DNA of 64,000 bases from Lasioglossum baleicum (taxonomy: Eukaryota > Arthropoda > Insecta > Hymenoptera > Halictidae): NCBI RefSeq assembly GCF_051020765.1, contig NC_134943.1:8804001-8868000 (forward strand), given 5' to 3'. Position numbers and translations under genes: made by a program. The notes beneath the pieces are model-generated. The model had not been told where the DNA came from. It searched no databases and was given only the letters and a program-made list of their open reading frames with translations. Shown here piece after piece: positions 52,740 through 64,000 of the stretch (position 1 is its first letter; each line of letters opens with the position of its first letter).

Positions 52740-55704
52740 TTACGACGAAAGTGAAAGTGGAAGTGGCAAACAACCGAATGTTTTCTCGAGAGTGAGGGGA
52801 CATTGTTCGTGGAGGATTGGGAGCCTGGAGAAGGAGAAGACAAGTGTGTCTTGCGAGGGTGCACTTAGCCCAGAAGCTCGAAAGGGTGTTGTCGCGCCAG
52901 TTCGGAAATTTCTGACGAACGCGTCTTGCGGGAGAGAAAGAGAGACGTTTATTACGAAACGATACAAGCGCGTTATCGGAAACGAGGACTCGTTTCGCCC
53001 GTATTTACCGCGGACAGTCTCGTTTATTTGCGCCCTGGTTGCGTAACTGCCGCGGCGGCTGCCACCCGCGTGCAATGGGAACACGCGGGATCCGTGTTTG
53101 GACTATCAAAGCTCGAAACTGCAAACACGTGGGCTTGGGCAAGAGCTGAACAAGCGACAGAGTTGCTCCAGCGAAACATCCGTTCACGATATGTCAAATA
53201 TATCGGAGCCGCAAAGACATGTTTCAGACCACTATTCCACGGTACACCAGAGATGAACACCATGTGACGATGATTATTTGACCTTGTGATGACCTCGACG
53301 AGTTGAAAAGAATGTAAAAATAAATAAACGCGCATATAAATATTAATCCGCACGCCAGCGATCGATGACGTTCCAAATGTTTCCCTCTTCGAAGACACCT
53401 GGCCAACTGTCCTCTCCTCGTTGTCTGCCAATATTCATCGGATCGTTTTCTCGAAAGCGATCAAGGATAAGGCGAGCCCAGCGGCGAGATTCGAGGGGGA
53501 AGCGAGAAGATTTCCGAGTTAGAAGTTGGCCGAGCGTGCCCGCGAGCGGTCCGACAATTAAGCCGAGCGCTAAATGCAACAAAGGGTAAATTTCTCGAGT
53601 TCAACTCGAGCCACTTGGCTCTGGGATTCAACGGAAGCTCTACACTCGCGTTCGTTGCGTTTCTTTGGCACGCAGTTTCGCGAGTCGATAAACCCGCGAC
53701 CTATCGATCCGGAAGCCATCTCCTTCTGTTTCCTTTGCTCTCCAGTCTGAGCCGGCTTCTATCTCCCAGTTGGCGGAAGGCGTAAGATGCGCGGCTGGAC
53801 GCGAAATTCTAAGCGCCCCCGAAAATTATAGGAATGAGGAGGGCTGCACATCGAACAGCATTCAAACGAAACTAGTTAAGTTAAATTAATGGAATAATAG
53901 GATCTTCCCGAGGAAAAGTCGTAGATTCGTGTTCTCCCTTCCACCTGCGCCACAGCATGTCAGCTGCTGAGAACTAACCCTCCCCTCCGACGAGTTGTAC
54001 CCTAATCGTTGCCCGTGTCGACCCAGCTGCTTTAACCGTCGATGTTTTAATAGTAACCGCGACCCACCTGTTATTCCTCATCCTACCACTCGGTGTGCAG
54101 GATCGTCGACCCCGCTCGCCGATGCCCGCGATAAATCGTCGGTTGCGAGTGCCACGATTCTACTCGATGGGTGAACTTCGGGTTCAACCCCCACAGGTGG
54201 CACACGCGTTTACTTTCCCCTCTGTGCTATCCCAGCGTTTATTTAATCTTTCCGTCAAAATCGGGAATTTAACTAGAGTGCGCTATCGTTATCTTATCGT
54301 AGGGACTTCCATGCAAAATTAAAATTTTTTCAATAGTCGCTCTCTTTACCGGACAGACGAATTGACGCGATAACGTTCAAACTTTCAAATTTCCATAGAG
54401 ATTGGCAGCTCGGTCGCGACTTTTAATGTCACGAGATAGAGAGAAAGAGAGTACCTGAAGAGGTCGAAGCCGGTCGTTATCGGAGCGTATTAATATCGGC
54501 TGCCTATTGTATTTAGATCGCGCGGTTTGCTGCATTTCTTGATTGCCAGGGATAAAAGTGCAAACCGATGAGGGGGATATCATAGATTTCGCGATTTATT
54601 GCGCGAGACGAGCTTTCCAACGGAAGCTTTTGCTGTTCCCAACGCGACAGGCTCGTTCGAGCGATGATCGTAACGCGCGATTGAAATTGAAATTCGGTTA
54701 ATGCCGCGGCCAATTGATTCGCACACCTCGCCCGTCGCTCGAGGCGACTTCGTAATAATGGCGTCATTACCACCTGCCACGCCGACGGAAGAAAATTGTT
54801 CCCGAGTCGATATCCCGCCCAGTCCACGCCGAAAGTGTCGGCCGACCTCACGGATGACGCCTTTATTTTTCATTATTCCCGGCTACAAAAGCTAACAGCC
54901 GCTTTTACGTCCACTTATGACGTGCTCTCGGCTCCTGCAACGGAAGAATTCTTCGCTCGCGAGATACAGCGACTCGCACTTTGCTCGCACGCTTGCTAAG
55001 TGAAATGCGAACCTGAACGTTGTGACACGACTCTTACATTTACCACTTGTCAAACAATATCAGTCAGACCAGCAATGAAAATTTCTAAGAGAATGTATTC
55101 ATGGATTTCTGTTGATTCGTTTTCTTCCGAGGAAATGACTAAGGACAAACAGGTTCCGATTGACTGCGTCTCATTCGCTACTTCCGGTGTGAGTCGCATG
55201 TTTCGGAATTTTTCGGTGGTCCAGAACGGATAAATATAATTGTGAGATCATGATCGGTGCGTAAACGCGCGACGATTCAGCATTAATATCAATCTAAAAT
55301 TAAATGTACACGGACGCGCTATCCTCGAGGAGGTTCGACGGAAGAAGCGAGAGCTATTTCCGGTGTGACGAGGGCGTCGAAGCTGGCGAAATTGAACCCG
55401 GCTTGGATGGTTCTGCTCTCCATGCTGTCAACCGACTAATTGTAAGGGAATTAGCCCGTTGCCAATTACCGCGCAAGCTGCTGACCCAAATAACACGGGC
55501 GTTGTACGCAGGTACATGACACGTATCGCGCGATACGTGCATCAAATTAGCGAAAAGGAAAGTGCCGTCCGCGTTTCCGAAAGGACCGGGCGCAGCTGCG
55601 ATTTTCGGAAGAGCTGCCAAAAACAGTTCGCTGCGACGTTCGTTTTAATCATACCGTCCCGAATAGGGTTTACATAGATGTGGGATTTATTTCAATTCCG
55701 CGAG

Positions 55705-56399
55705 ATCACCATTTTTTAGGCATTTCCGGTAGTGGGATTAAAAAATGTTTTAGACAAAAGTTTCTCAGTACTTGGTGAGCTACATGTTCGCATATTCTTA
55801 AATCTGAAAAAATGCTTTTTACGTAAAAATGTAAAGGTCACCTTGACTTTTTTAAATGACACCATATGTTTTGGACATCATAGGATCGTTTCCGACGTCG
55901 AGACAAATTTAACAGTGTATTACACAATGACCTTGAAATTACCTTACACTCAAACATTTTGTGCAAACGTAACTTTAATGAAAAATTATTTCTTACAAAA
56001 CAAAGCAAGTTACATTAGATGTTCGAACTGTGATCCATCTTCTACGATACAGAGCTCTGCTCTTTGTATCAGACTTTTCGTTGCCGCCATAATTAGGACG
56101 TCTCGGTTTATATTACATGCAGTTGTTATGCGATTCCGAAGTTCTTGAACATTATTGATTGTTGTTTCGTATACAACAGATTGCAGATATCCCCAAAGAG
56201 AAAAATCCAACGGAGACAGATCCGGAGAACGTGGTGGTCCAACGAATTCGACCATACGTTCCTATCCAAGGATTTTTTTTTACGTAAAAAGCATTTTTTC
56301 AGATTTAAGAATATGCGAACATGTAGGTCACCAAGTACTGACAAACTTTTGTCTAAAACATTTTTTAATTGCACTACCGCAAGTGCCTAAAACCCTGTA
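55705..56399. mobile_element. Tc1/mariner-superfamily element with long inverted ends and transposase fragment
   Basis: About 110 bp at each end are inverted copies (TTAGGCATTTCCGGTAGTG, AATTAAAAAATG or ATTAAAAAATG, TTTTAGACAAAAG, TTTTACGTAAAAA). The right end reads GGTTTTAGGCAC after ACA when inverted. The interior keeps the last part of a transposase on the minus strand. Confidence 0.8.
56010..56255 (-). pseudogene. C-terminal fragment of an IS630/Tc1/mariner-type transposase
   Basis: The frame reads PPRSPDLSPLDFSLWGYL, containing the last catalytic acidic residue of the DDE/D triad, then VQELRNRITTACN and a terminal RAELCIVEDGSQFEHLM. The order matches the end of such transposases. The first two catalytic residues are missing because the element is internally deleted. 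Confidence 0.8.
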
Positions 56400-57101
56400 T
56401 TTAATAAAGAAACAAATTTTACTTAATGAGATGCTGTTTAAGAATAGAAGCTTTTTTCGTCGTTACTTTGTCCAATGTTTAATCCGAGTCCTTCGAAATT
56501 CTATGCGGGCATAGATTCTGGACTATGCATAAGATTCTGGTGCTCTATTTTTTAAAGAAATTCGAGAACAATTAAGAGATGATTTACCCTCTCCCCATAA
56601 TTTCTCCTGTAGAACCTTGCTAGTAGCAGGGGACAAGAATAGAATAGAAAGTTCGAAGGAAAACGCATAAGAGATGCAAGGGCGTGGCGTGGCGTGGCGT
56701 GGCTGCGGCATAGCTGCCACGGAGCCGAGTCCGCGATACTATGAGCGTTCCGCAAATTACTTCGCCGGGAACTTGGTGTATCTTCCTCGGAACAGTTTAA
56801 TGGTCCTTCCGGTGGATCGATCCGGTCGCGTGGTTGCTACAGGACAAGCCTCCGCGAGCAAATCAATTGACCCTTCCTCGTTTCAAGGTAGTTTCGCAAG
56901 CCATTGCTCTTGTGAGCGAAATCCTCGGAAACCGAAAGAAGATTGCAAAACATTTCACGGCCTGGTATTCTCCCGTAATTAATTGCCCAACGTTTCGCAA
57001 GCATTGCGACTGGCTTCGTCAATTTTCTGGCGCTCTATTAACCCGTGTTCCGTTCCGTTGCTCGTCAATAAGAATAATTGCTCAGCTGAAAAATTTAAAA
57101 A

Positions 57102-57260
57102 ATTGAGAAGATGCCACCCCCCTTATCGATGTTAGGCCGTTTCATTGTCTTCGGTATATTCGTGGTTCGCTTCAGATCCGAGAACACTTTGTGAGAAATT
57201 TTTAAAATTGAGGAGATGGTACCCTCACCGATGTTAGTCCGTTTCATTGTCTTCGGTAGT
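57102..57260. repeat. Imperfect tandem repeat, period about 107 bp
   Basis: TTGAGAAGATG...CGATGTTAG.CCGTTTCATTGTCTTCGGTA at 57102 recurs from 57209. A third shared block, CGCTTCAGATCCGAG, occurs near 57170 and 57305. Confidence 0.75.
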
Positions 57261-58086
57261 TTCGGGGAAAATATCCGTCGGGGGTTTAGCAGTGAGAAAG
57301 GGGTCGCTTCAGATCCGAGCTCTGCGAAGTTCGTGCGGACTTCGTAGACGAAGACTTTCGACTTCGATCGAGGCTCCCAGACCGACATTGTGTGCAGGGC
57401 TCGCCTGCTATCCCGCTGGAAGATCAGCGGACGTGGCCGTTTCCACGGTGAACAATGAGAGCTAATCCGGTATGCGGGGCAGCAGGAAAATCGAGGGAAA
57501 CTAGCAGCGTTCAAAGAAGCAGATACTTTTACTGTCACGCTTTGAACGCCGGAAACGGCTGGTTGCGAACAATGCACTCGTACCGATACACTCGCTGCTA
57601 AAATTCGACGTGTACACGATTAGTACAGTCTGCCCGCTTAATGGACTCGCTTTTCCCTGGCAGTTCTTTTCGCGTATTAGCTCTGGAACCGCTCCAAACC
57701 CTTTCGCCATTTCGATTCTCGGATCGCAGCTTTTCTAATATAATCGGAAGGTGGTTTCGTGGCCGTCGAAGTAGAAACGATGAGGCTAGACTCCTCGATG
57801 CCGGACATTATGATTCCGTTCGTTTTCATATTTGTAAGATTGATTTATTTCGAAGACATTATTTGTAACTTTTGTTTGTGAGATATTGATTTACTAACGC
57901 GTTGATAATAGTGTATCTTTATTCTTCTATTATCTTGATTTTTCACCCAATTCATTTTTATTATGATTAATCGGTTCAGGAATCATTATGTTAGTACATG
58001 GAGGGACACAGTAACTTCTGCGCCGTTTCTCGGAGCTGGTCTCGTCGGCTTCCGGAAAAATCTGCGGAGAGAGGAATCGAGAGAAG

Positions 58087-58128
58087 AGGGAGAGAGAGAG
58101 AGAGAGAGAGAGTGTGTGTGTGTGTGTA
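58087..58128. repeat. (GA)n(GT)n microsatellite
   Basis: A GAGAGA run passes directly into GTGTGT. Confidence 0.9.
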
Positions 58129-58533
58129 TGTTGCCACTGGAAAACCTACAAAAACGCACTTCCAGCGGTCGTACGGATTCATCGGGATGGCCTACTGGTA
58201 CGCTTTTACGATCCCTTTAACATTGAGTGTTGACCCACTAATCTAGAAGAGGTCGTTTATGTCTGTCGGCCTCGGGGCGCTCGATCCCCCTCCCCCATCC
58301 TCGTTATTTTTTAATACGGTGCACGTTGGTTGCGAGGAACCAACCACCCCCCGTCGCGTTCTCCGTTATTAAAAAAGATGATAACGAATATCGGAGAAAC
58401 GTCCAACCACAGGTCAGATCATCCTCTTCGCCGGAGACGCAACTTCCTTTGCAGGTGACGACCTCTTCTCGAGGTTACGTTCTGCGAGATTTCAAGGTCT
58501 TCAATATTTTCTAAACGAAACGGAAAACAGATA

Positions 58534-58924
58534 CAGTGTTTCCGCGATTGTTGTGAGAACCTCGGGGGTGTCGAGTCTCAGGAAACGAAATGGTAGTACG
58601 TTTTTTTACGTGTGTGCCGAACACAGATTTCTTGGATAACTCAAAGTCAATTTTGCGACAATTTCCTTTAACAAATCTCCACCTATCCGAAAGTGTACAA
58701 CCATCTGCCAAAACCATGATACTACATTTTGTTACACCCTGTACTAATGCTGTCCCATGCCTGAGAATGATACATCAAGTACCATAAAACCCCAATTTAA
58801 ACACCTTAATACCTTAATTTCTTTGTAGCGCGATTGACTGCCCATGGGGGAACGCCCTAGTAGTGGGCATAAAGAAGTCACATCATCCGCATACCCAAAA
58901 GTCACATCAATCGCGGGAACACTG
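58534..58924. mobile_element. pogo/Tigger-like non-autonomous element
   Basis: It starts CAGTGTTTCCGCGATTG and ends CAATCGCGGGAACACTG, with TA directly on both sides. The CAGTGTT(T/C)CCGCGATT end and TA duplication resemble pogo/Tigger elements. The inside is not clearly coding. Confidence 0.75.
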
Positions 58925-59712
58925 TACTTCTATTGAATATGAAGTTTGATAGAAAAATCGGAAAAGAAAATTTGTTCTAGCAAATGTTCAAGACGATGTC
59001 CATTAGTTCCAAAGAAAAGTTTCCATTTCAATAAAATTTTTGCCCAACTCTGATTAGATTCGATATACCGTTACGTCAAGGAAACAGTGGCACAATGAAT
59101 TGATTTGGTTGATTTTTCCGTGATTCGATTCTTTATGGAGATTTTGATCGCGAGGCAGTTCCTCGAAGGAATTGCGAGGGCGGGCACCGATTGATCTACG
59201 CCGGTTGAATCCGGCACACGACGAGTATGCGTGGCGGAGCGGTATTCCCGGTTTAATAAATGAGAATTACTGGCGAGCCAACACGACGCGCGACGCAACT
59301 CTCCGGGAAAAGATTGCGTCCTCCGTGAGTGCCAGCCTTCGTCTTCTCGGGGTTGACCCTTTTCCAAGGTCGGGGAACGTGTGCGGGTGACACGCGCGCG
59401 AGCCGAGAATAATGATACCGGCGTCTGGCAACCTGCTCGACTCGTAATAAAGACAACCAAGTATGCGCGCCGCCGCGCCTCGTCGCTAAAAACCTGAAAA
59501 CCTGCTGAGTTAGACGCGTCTCGCACGAGATACTCTCGGGTTACTTTGAAACCGAAACGGGACTCGATGGAAAGTTGCTATTATCGGATCTGACGGGTTC
59601 CTTACACGTTGGAAGTTCAGACAACATAGATATTCATATTTATACATGCACTGTTTCTTACAAAAAATCTTACAGAAATATATAAAAATTGTTGAACTAA
59701 TAAAGAATGATA

Positions 59713-60612
59713 TACAGGGTGAGTCACCTAACGTTGCCACCTCAAATATCATTGTTGTTTATAAAGATACGTCAAATGTCTGAAGGACAAAGTTGAATGG
59801 TAAAATGGGGCTCATACGATACCAAAAAAGTTTTGTTTTCGTGTAATTTTTTTTAAAGATATGAAGGTCACCTTCATTTTTTTAAATGGAATGTCTTATT
59901 TTTTATACCATAGATCGATAGAGTATCAAATTCCGAGTATAATAGTGTTGACCTTCATATGTCCTCAACCTAATAGTTAAGGAGATATTATCGAAACAAT
60001 TTTCTTTCTTCCTTGGATAATTTTGTAAACAGGGTAGGGCAATAACTATGTCCACCTTGAATATATCCGTTATTTGTAATAATATAGAAAAATGTTATGA
60101 ACAAAATTTGCACGGTACATGGGGGGCCATAGTATGACATAAACATTTTCTGCGTGGGTGGAGGCATAGAGGACATTTCAAGGTTACCTTGATTTTTTAA
60201 AATAGAATGTCCTTTTTTTATACCATAGATCGATAGCGTATCAAATTCTGAGTATAAAAGTGTTGAACATCATATGTTCTACACCTAATAGTTAACGAGA
60301 TATTATCCAAAGAAGAAAGAAAATTGTTTCGATAATATCTCGTTAACTATATTAGGTTTAGGACATATGAAGGTCAATACTATTATACTCAGAATTTGAT
60401 ACTCTATCGATCTATGGTATAAAACATAGGACATTCCATTTAAAAAACTTAATTTGACTTTGAAATCCCCCCTCCCCACCATTATAGTCCTCAAAAAAAT
60501 TAGACTATATGATTGTACCCTTCATACCGAACAATTTTTCTAAACAAATGTTTCTCGTAACTTCAATGAGTCACAAGATATTTCCGTTATCAGATAAACG
60601 AAACACCCTGTA
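59713..60612. mobile_element. Composite element with TACAGGGTG ends
   Basis: TACAGGGTG at 59713 and CACCCTGTA at 60604-60612 form the ends. Inside, a block with ATACCATAGATCGATAG, AGTATCAAATTC and CTAATAGTTAA occurs three times: direct near 59895 and 60220, and inverted near 60330-60430. No ORF was recognised. Confidence 0.75.
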
Positions 60613-60709
60613 TGTGTAAACAGTGTTCTCCTGTCTTATCGACATTGGTTAATTACACGATGTTGGTGGTCTAATGAGTCCGAAGATGTCGTGTATTCCA
60701 ACAAAAATA

Positions 60710-61458
60710 TTGGGTTGGCCTGAAAGTAATTTCGGTATTTTATGGTGCAATAAAACCCAATTTTTAACCGACTTCGAAAAAGGAGGAGGTTACTCAACTC
60801 GATCTGTATGTGCCTTTTTTCGCTTTTTTTTTCTATGTATGTTCACCGATTACGCCGAGATGGATGGAAAAGAACAAATTTTATAAAAAAATATTAAACC
60901 GAAAAAACGCACTAGAAAGTATAAAATAATTTCCATTTAATTTATGTGAATACACACGAACTGAAATACAATACAATCTTTTCGGAGGCGGCGCAAAATT
61001 GAAAATTTTCGACACTGGAAATTACGAAAACCCTTAAATTCTTCTACATGCTTTCACATATTAATGTATCTTCTCTTCCCACCTACTGATTTCCAAGTCC
61101 ACCATATTCCAATGAAATCATAATCAGCAACATCTGTCATTCGGAAAATTTTCAATTTTGCACCGCCTCCGAAAAGATTGTGTTGTATTTAAGTTCGCGT
61201 GTATTCACATAAATTCAATAGAAATTATTTTATACTTTTTAGTGCGTGTTTTCGAAGTTAGTTTAATTTTCTTTTTGTTCGATCATCTTTTGCCATCTTT
61301 CTAGTAGCTTCACAATTTTTCGCTCATAAAACTTCTGGTCCTTAACGTACAAAAACTGATCCAAGTGCGATTTCATTCATTGTTATTCATTTTGCTTGAA
61401 TAAAAAAATTGTGGTTTATTTCACTTTAAAAACCGAAATTACTTTCTTGCCAACCCAA
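60710..61458. mobile_element. mariner element, internally deleted, with an inner foldback repeat
   Basis: The ends are TTGGGTTGGCC.GAAAGTAATTTCGG and its inverse, flanked by TA on both sides. The minus strand keeps the C-terminus of a mariner transposase (61263-61374). An inner palindrome (about 60901-61254) with arms containing CGCACTA.AAAGTATAAAATA and CTTTTCGGAGGCGG occupies the middle. Confidence 0.88.
61263..61374 (-). pseudogene. C-terminal remnant of mariner transposase
   Basis: The frame reads SHLDQFLYVKDQKFYERKI, then VKLLERWQKMIEQKEN and a stop, which is the typical end of mariner transposases. The rest of the gene is missing. Confidence 0.85.
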
Positions 61459-64000
61459 TACTTCCGAGACCACGTGCTATTAAATAGCAGTCCTCCGACG
61501 CGTCTGATCATGCTTGGCCAATTCTACTTCCCCGCACACTGATTTGCGAAAATGGAGACCCAGTTAAAAAACAAAGTTGCTCTACATATTTTCATGTAGA
61601 TTCACTTCCTTCTACCCTTTGTTTACACTTCCGAAACGCGTAAATACCGGTTCTTCCACGGACCAGGTAAAATAAGAGTTCTGCGACGGTTAATTGATGA
61701 CCGCGCGACCGTGAGCGAGGTAATTACAGCGGGTCGCAATTAACAATCGCAGGGAGTGACTCAAGATCGAGTTAACAGTTACGTTTCAATGGTGATTATT
61801 AACGCGTAAACGTATTACGTTGCTCTCGAGTCCGGAGCTCGCGCGTGTTTCGTGAAAGACGACTGCGAACGGAGCTCGTAAATTTCCGGTGATGAATGCA
61901 TCAAATCCCAAGTCTAGTGACGAGATATTGACTGGCGATTCGATTAGAAAAATCCTCCGGAAAATACCGAACGGTAACGAGCTTGAAGCACCAACCGGAA
62001 AGTTGGTTACGGTGCGCGATTGCATCTCGACAGAATGAGAAACGAGACACGGAGAGAGACAGCGGGGAACAGGGATTTGTGTAGGAAGAAAAAGTGGTGA
62101 TGTTCCGCACTGTGACAGTGGGGATCCGCGTGTATCAGCGAGCCAGGAAGAAAGGAAGCGTAGTACAGTCGCTGAGCAAAAACGTTGATCGGATTCTTGA
62201 CGGGATCAAGCTCTCGTCACGGGCAATAATTAAAGTGGCACGGCGAAAGGTTAAACCGCGTGCATGCGCGATTATTGATCGTGACGGGTTCACCGCCGCC
62301 GATGAGAAAACCGGGTATGTATTCGTTTTGCGTCACGGTCGAACGACTGTGCAGGCCGTGGCGCGGAGGTTAGAGTGTCTTTTGTTTACAGACTTTTCGG
62401 AGAGAGAGAGTGAGAGAATCCCTCTCGTCAGAGCTGTCGTCGCCCGCCATTCTTCCGCGGCGTGGATTTTTAATCAAGATATAAAAGGGGAGAGAGGGAG
62501 ACACGCGTCCCCGACCTCGGGCGAGAAATGTCTTCTCCCTCCGGTGATCATCCCGCAATTACTTAATCTGTAACTAGTCTTCTGTCGCGTGTCGCGACGC
62601 TCCCCAAGAAAAATTTCATTACCTGGCGAGTCGCTCTCCGCGCATCTATGACGTCTGCGAACTTGTCAATTAGTGCGACTAATAATATTAGAAGAATTGG
62701 ATTTTCAAAACGAGGACTCACTCGGTTTTCGCAAGAATGAGAATTTATATATAAAGTAACTTCTAAAAATGGGACGGTCGTGCAAAGATGTAAAGAGTGG
62801 GTGAAATGCAAAACAATTTTAGCTGCTGTTTGAGAATCTATTTCACGCAACATTCATCGCCGTAACGAGCCAAGCGTCGCGTCGCCGTTCGACGACGTCT
62901 GTCCGGAAGGGCTAATTGTCACGCAATTAGGGGAGTTCTCCTCGCGTGCTCTCGAGGGCTGTCCATTTAACTCGAACGCGAAGCATCGACGATTATCTTG
63001 CGGACAGCGCGCTTCCTCGTTCTATTGTCCGTCATCTTGACGATCGCCTTGCAATTAGAGTACGGTGATAAAAGCTACGCTCGAAACTATGTTCGTTGTA
63101 TTTATAGTAGAGTCGCAGAAAGGATTCTCGTTCTCTCTGCGGACTAGAAGAATATTTTCCAGGGGAGAATCCACGAATGCAGCGACTTGTATCGAAGGCG
63201 AGGGGTGTCGAAGACTGTCTCGATTCGATCGTTACCGTCCGCGTGGCCCAACCACCCTGAACTGAGTACGTTGAACTCGAAGGAGACGCTGCGTACTCTC
63301 GTCTCGCACGCAAAAGGAATTTTCGGGCTTGAGGAGCACTCGGAAAATCCTCTGGCCAGACGCCAGCGACCTCCAGCCACCGGTGTGCAGAGCTCGGTGC
63401 CGGTTCAACAGACTGCCGTCAGTCTGTAGCCACCCCTCTTCCCGAATCCATAGTCGCGAGACTGTCCTCGGAACACGTTGCCACCGAATTTTCCCTTGTC
63501 CGACCCTCTTCGGGCATCCCTCAACCACGCACAAAAATTCCAAGCTCGTATAATTCATGAGCGAATCTTACTTACCCCTTTCCCGAGAATTAATCGCCGT
63601 TGCCCGACCTGTAAGGGGAACCTAGCTGGCAATTTACAAACAAATTACCCCCCGTCATTCTTCGGGATAACAAATAACGTCTCCGGACGTGGTGGTTGAT
63701 TCACAGTTGGGAAATTAAGGAAAAGGAAGCGCGGAGCCAAATAGAAATTTCTTCCTCGCTTGAACAATTTCAATGATTCGCGCACTCGGCGATTTGGGAA
63801 TTGTAAATGCATAAAAATAGCCGATAGATCGAGCACTGGGTCAACGAGCAGAATCAGAGTCTGACACGGTAATTCGTGAAAGTGCTTTGTAAAAAGGATG
63901 AATTGTAGAATTGTTGAAGAGCTTCGTTCCCCCAGTGGCCGGATTGAACGATTTCCATCCCCCGTCATCCAGGTACACCGTCTCCTCGTTGAAACAGGAC
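61459..64000. other. Gene-free end of the window
   Basis: GC-richer DNA with several open frames on both strands but no recognisable domain. A minus-strand and a plus-strand frame are both open over the last 100 bp and neither can be preferred. Confidence 0.45.

Larger units (their letters stand above)
47549..55704. other. Gene-free interval with nested repeats
   Basis: No supportable exon was found. It contains three repeat-family copies (48390, 49301, 52628), a nested hAT element and many GC-richer patches whose open frames occur on both strands without codon-like or domain-like content. Confidence 0.5.

Noticed and set aside
62094..62573. A 159-codon plus-strand open frame
   Set aside because: It lies in GC-rich DNA with open frames on the other strand as well, shows no domain or hydrophobic pattern, and has no splice context. 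Length alone is not enough.
63645..64000. Possible coding exon at the right edge
   Set aside because: Frames on both strands are open over the last 100 bp and each gives plausible-looking peptide. Without flanking sequence neither can be preferred.

Overview
The window comes from an arthropod nuclear genome, most likely an insect and probably a hymenopteran. Genes are split by short GT-AG introns, intergenic DNA is AT-rich, and one gene encodes the arthropod neuropeptide CCAP (PFCNAFTGC followed by the amide donor Gly). The hymenopteran guess rests on mariner-type ends and general gene character and is an inference. All gene models were built by hand by joining exons at GT/AG sites that keep the reading frame. 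Every complete multi-exon model sums to a multiple of three.

Layout. 1-2040 (+): last four exons of an unrecognised low-complexity protein, followed by about 7.8 kb without a convincing gene (long 3' UTR or intergenic). 9841-10047 (-): possible 68-aa ORF. 10453-11802 (+): ribose-5-phosphate isomerase. About 12.5 kb (-): tRNA-Lys-like sequence. 14920-16603 (+): CCAP precursor. 17165-18613 (-): secreted protein with a C-terminal MATH/TRAF domain. 19284-21066 (+): Nup43. 21629-25120 (+): DHX15/Prp43 helicase. 27110-28354 (+): mitochondrial GrpE. 28920-31977 (-): MLH1. 33238-38317 (+): TAF1B, whose seventh intron holds a complete isoaspartyl peptidase/L-asparaginase gene on the same strand (35088-36698).

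From 38.3 kb to the end (about 25.7 kb) I find no recognisable protein-coding exon except transposon remnants. The stretch contains GC-richer segments, one of which (about 38.9-39.48 kb) looks like a noncoding first exon ending in a good donor. It may therefore be a large intron or regulatory domain of a gene continuing outside the window.

The window is rich in small non-autonomous DNA transposons. The most notable is a family with ends TAGACTGCGGAT...ATCCGCAGTCTA, present as about eleven full or partial copies, several with 8-bp target duplications (hAT-like). There are also three further hAT-type elements with perfect 8-bp duplications, a Harbinger-like element with TTA duplications, a palindromic element with TTAA-type ends, pogo/Tigger-like and mariner elements, and composite repeats. 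Most genes encode housekeeping functions (rRNA transcription, splicing, nuclear pore, mitochondrial protein folding, mismatch repair, pentose phosphate pathway) and show no sign of acting as one pathway; their neighbourhood is simply compact.
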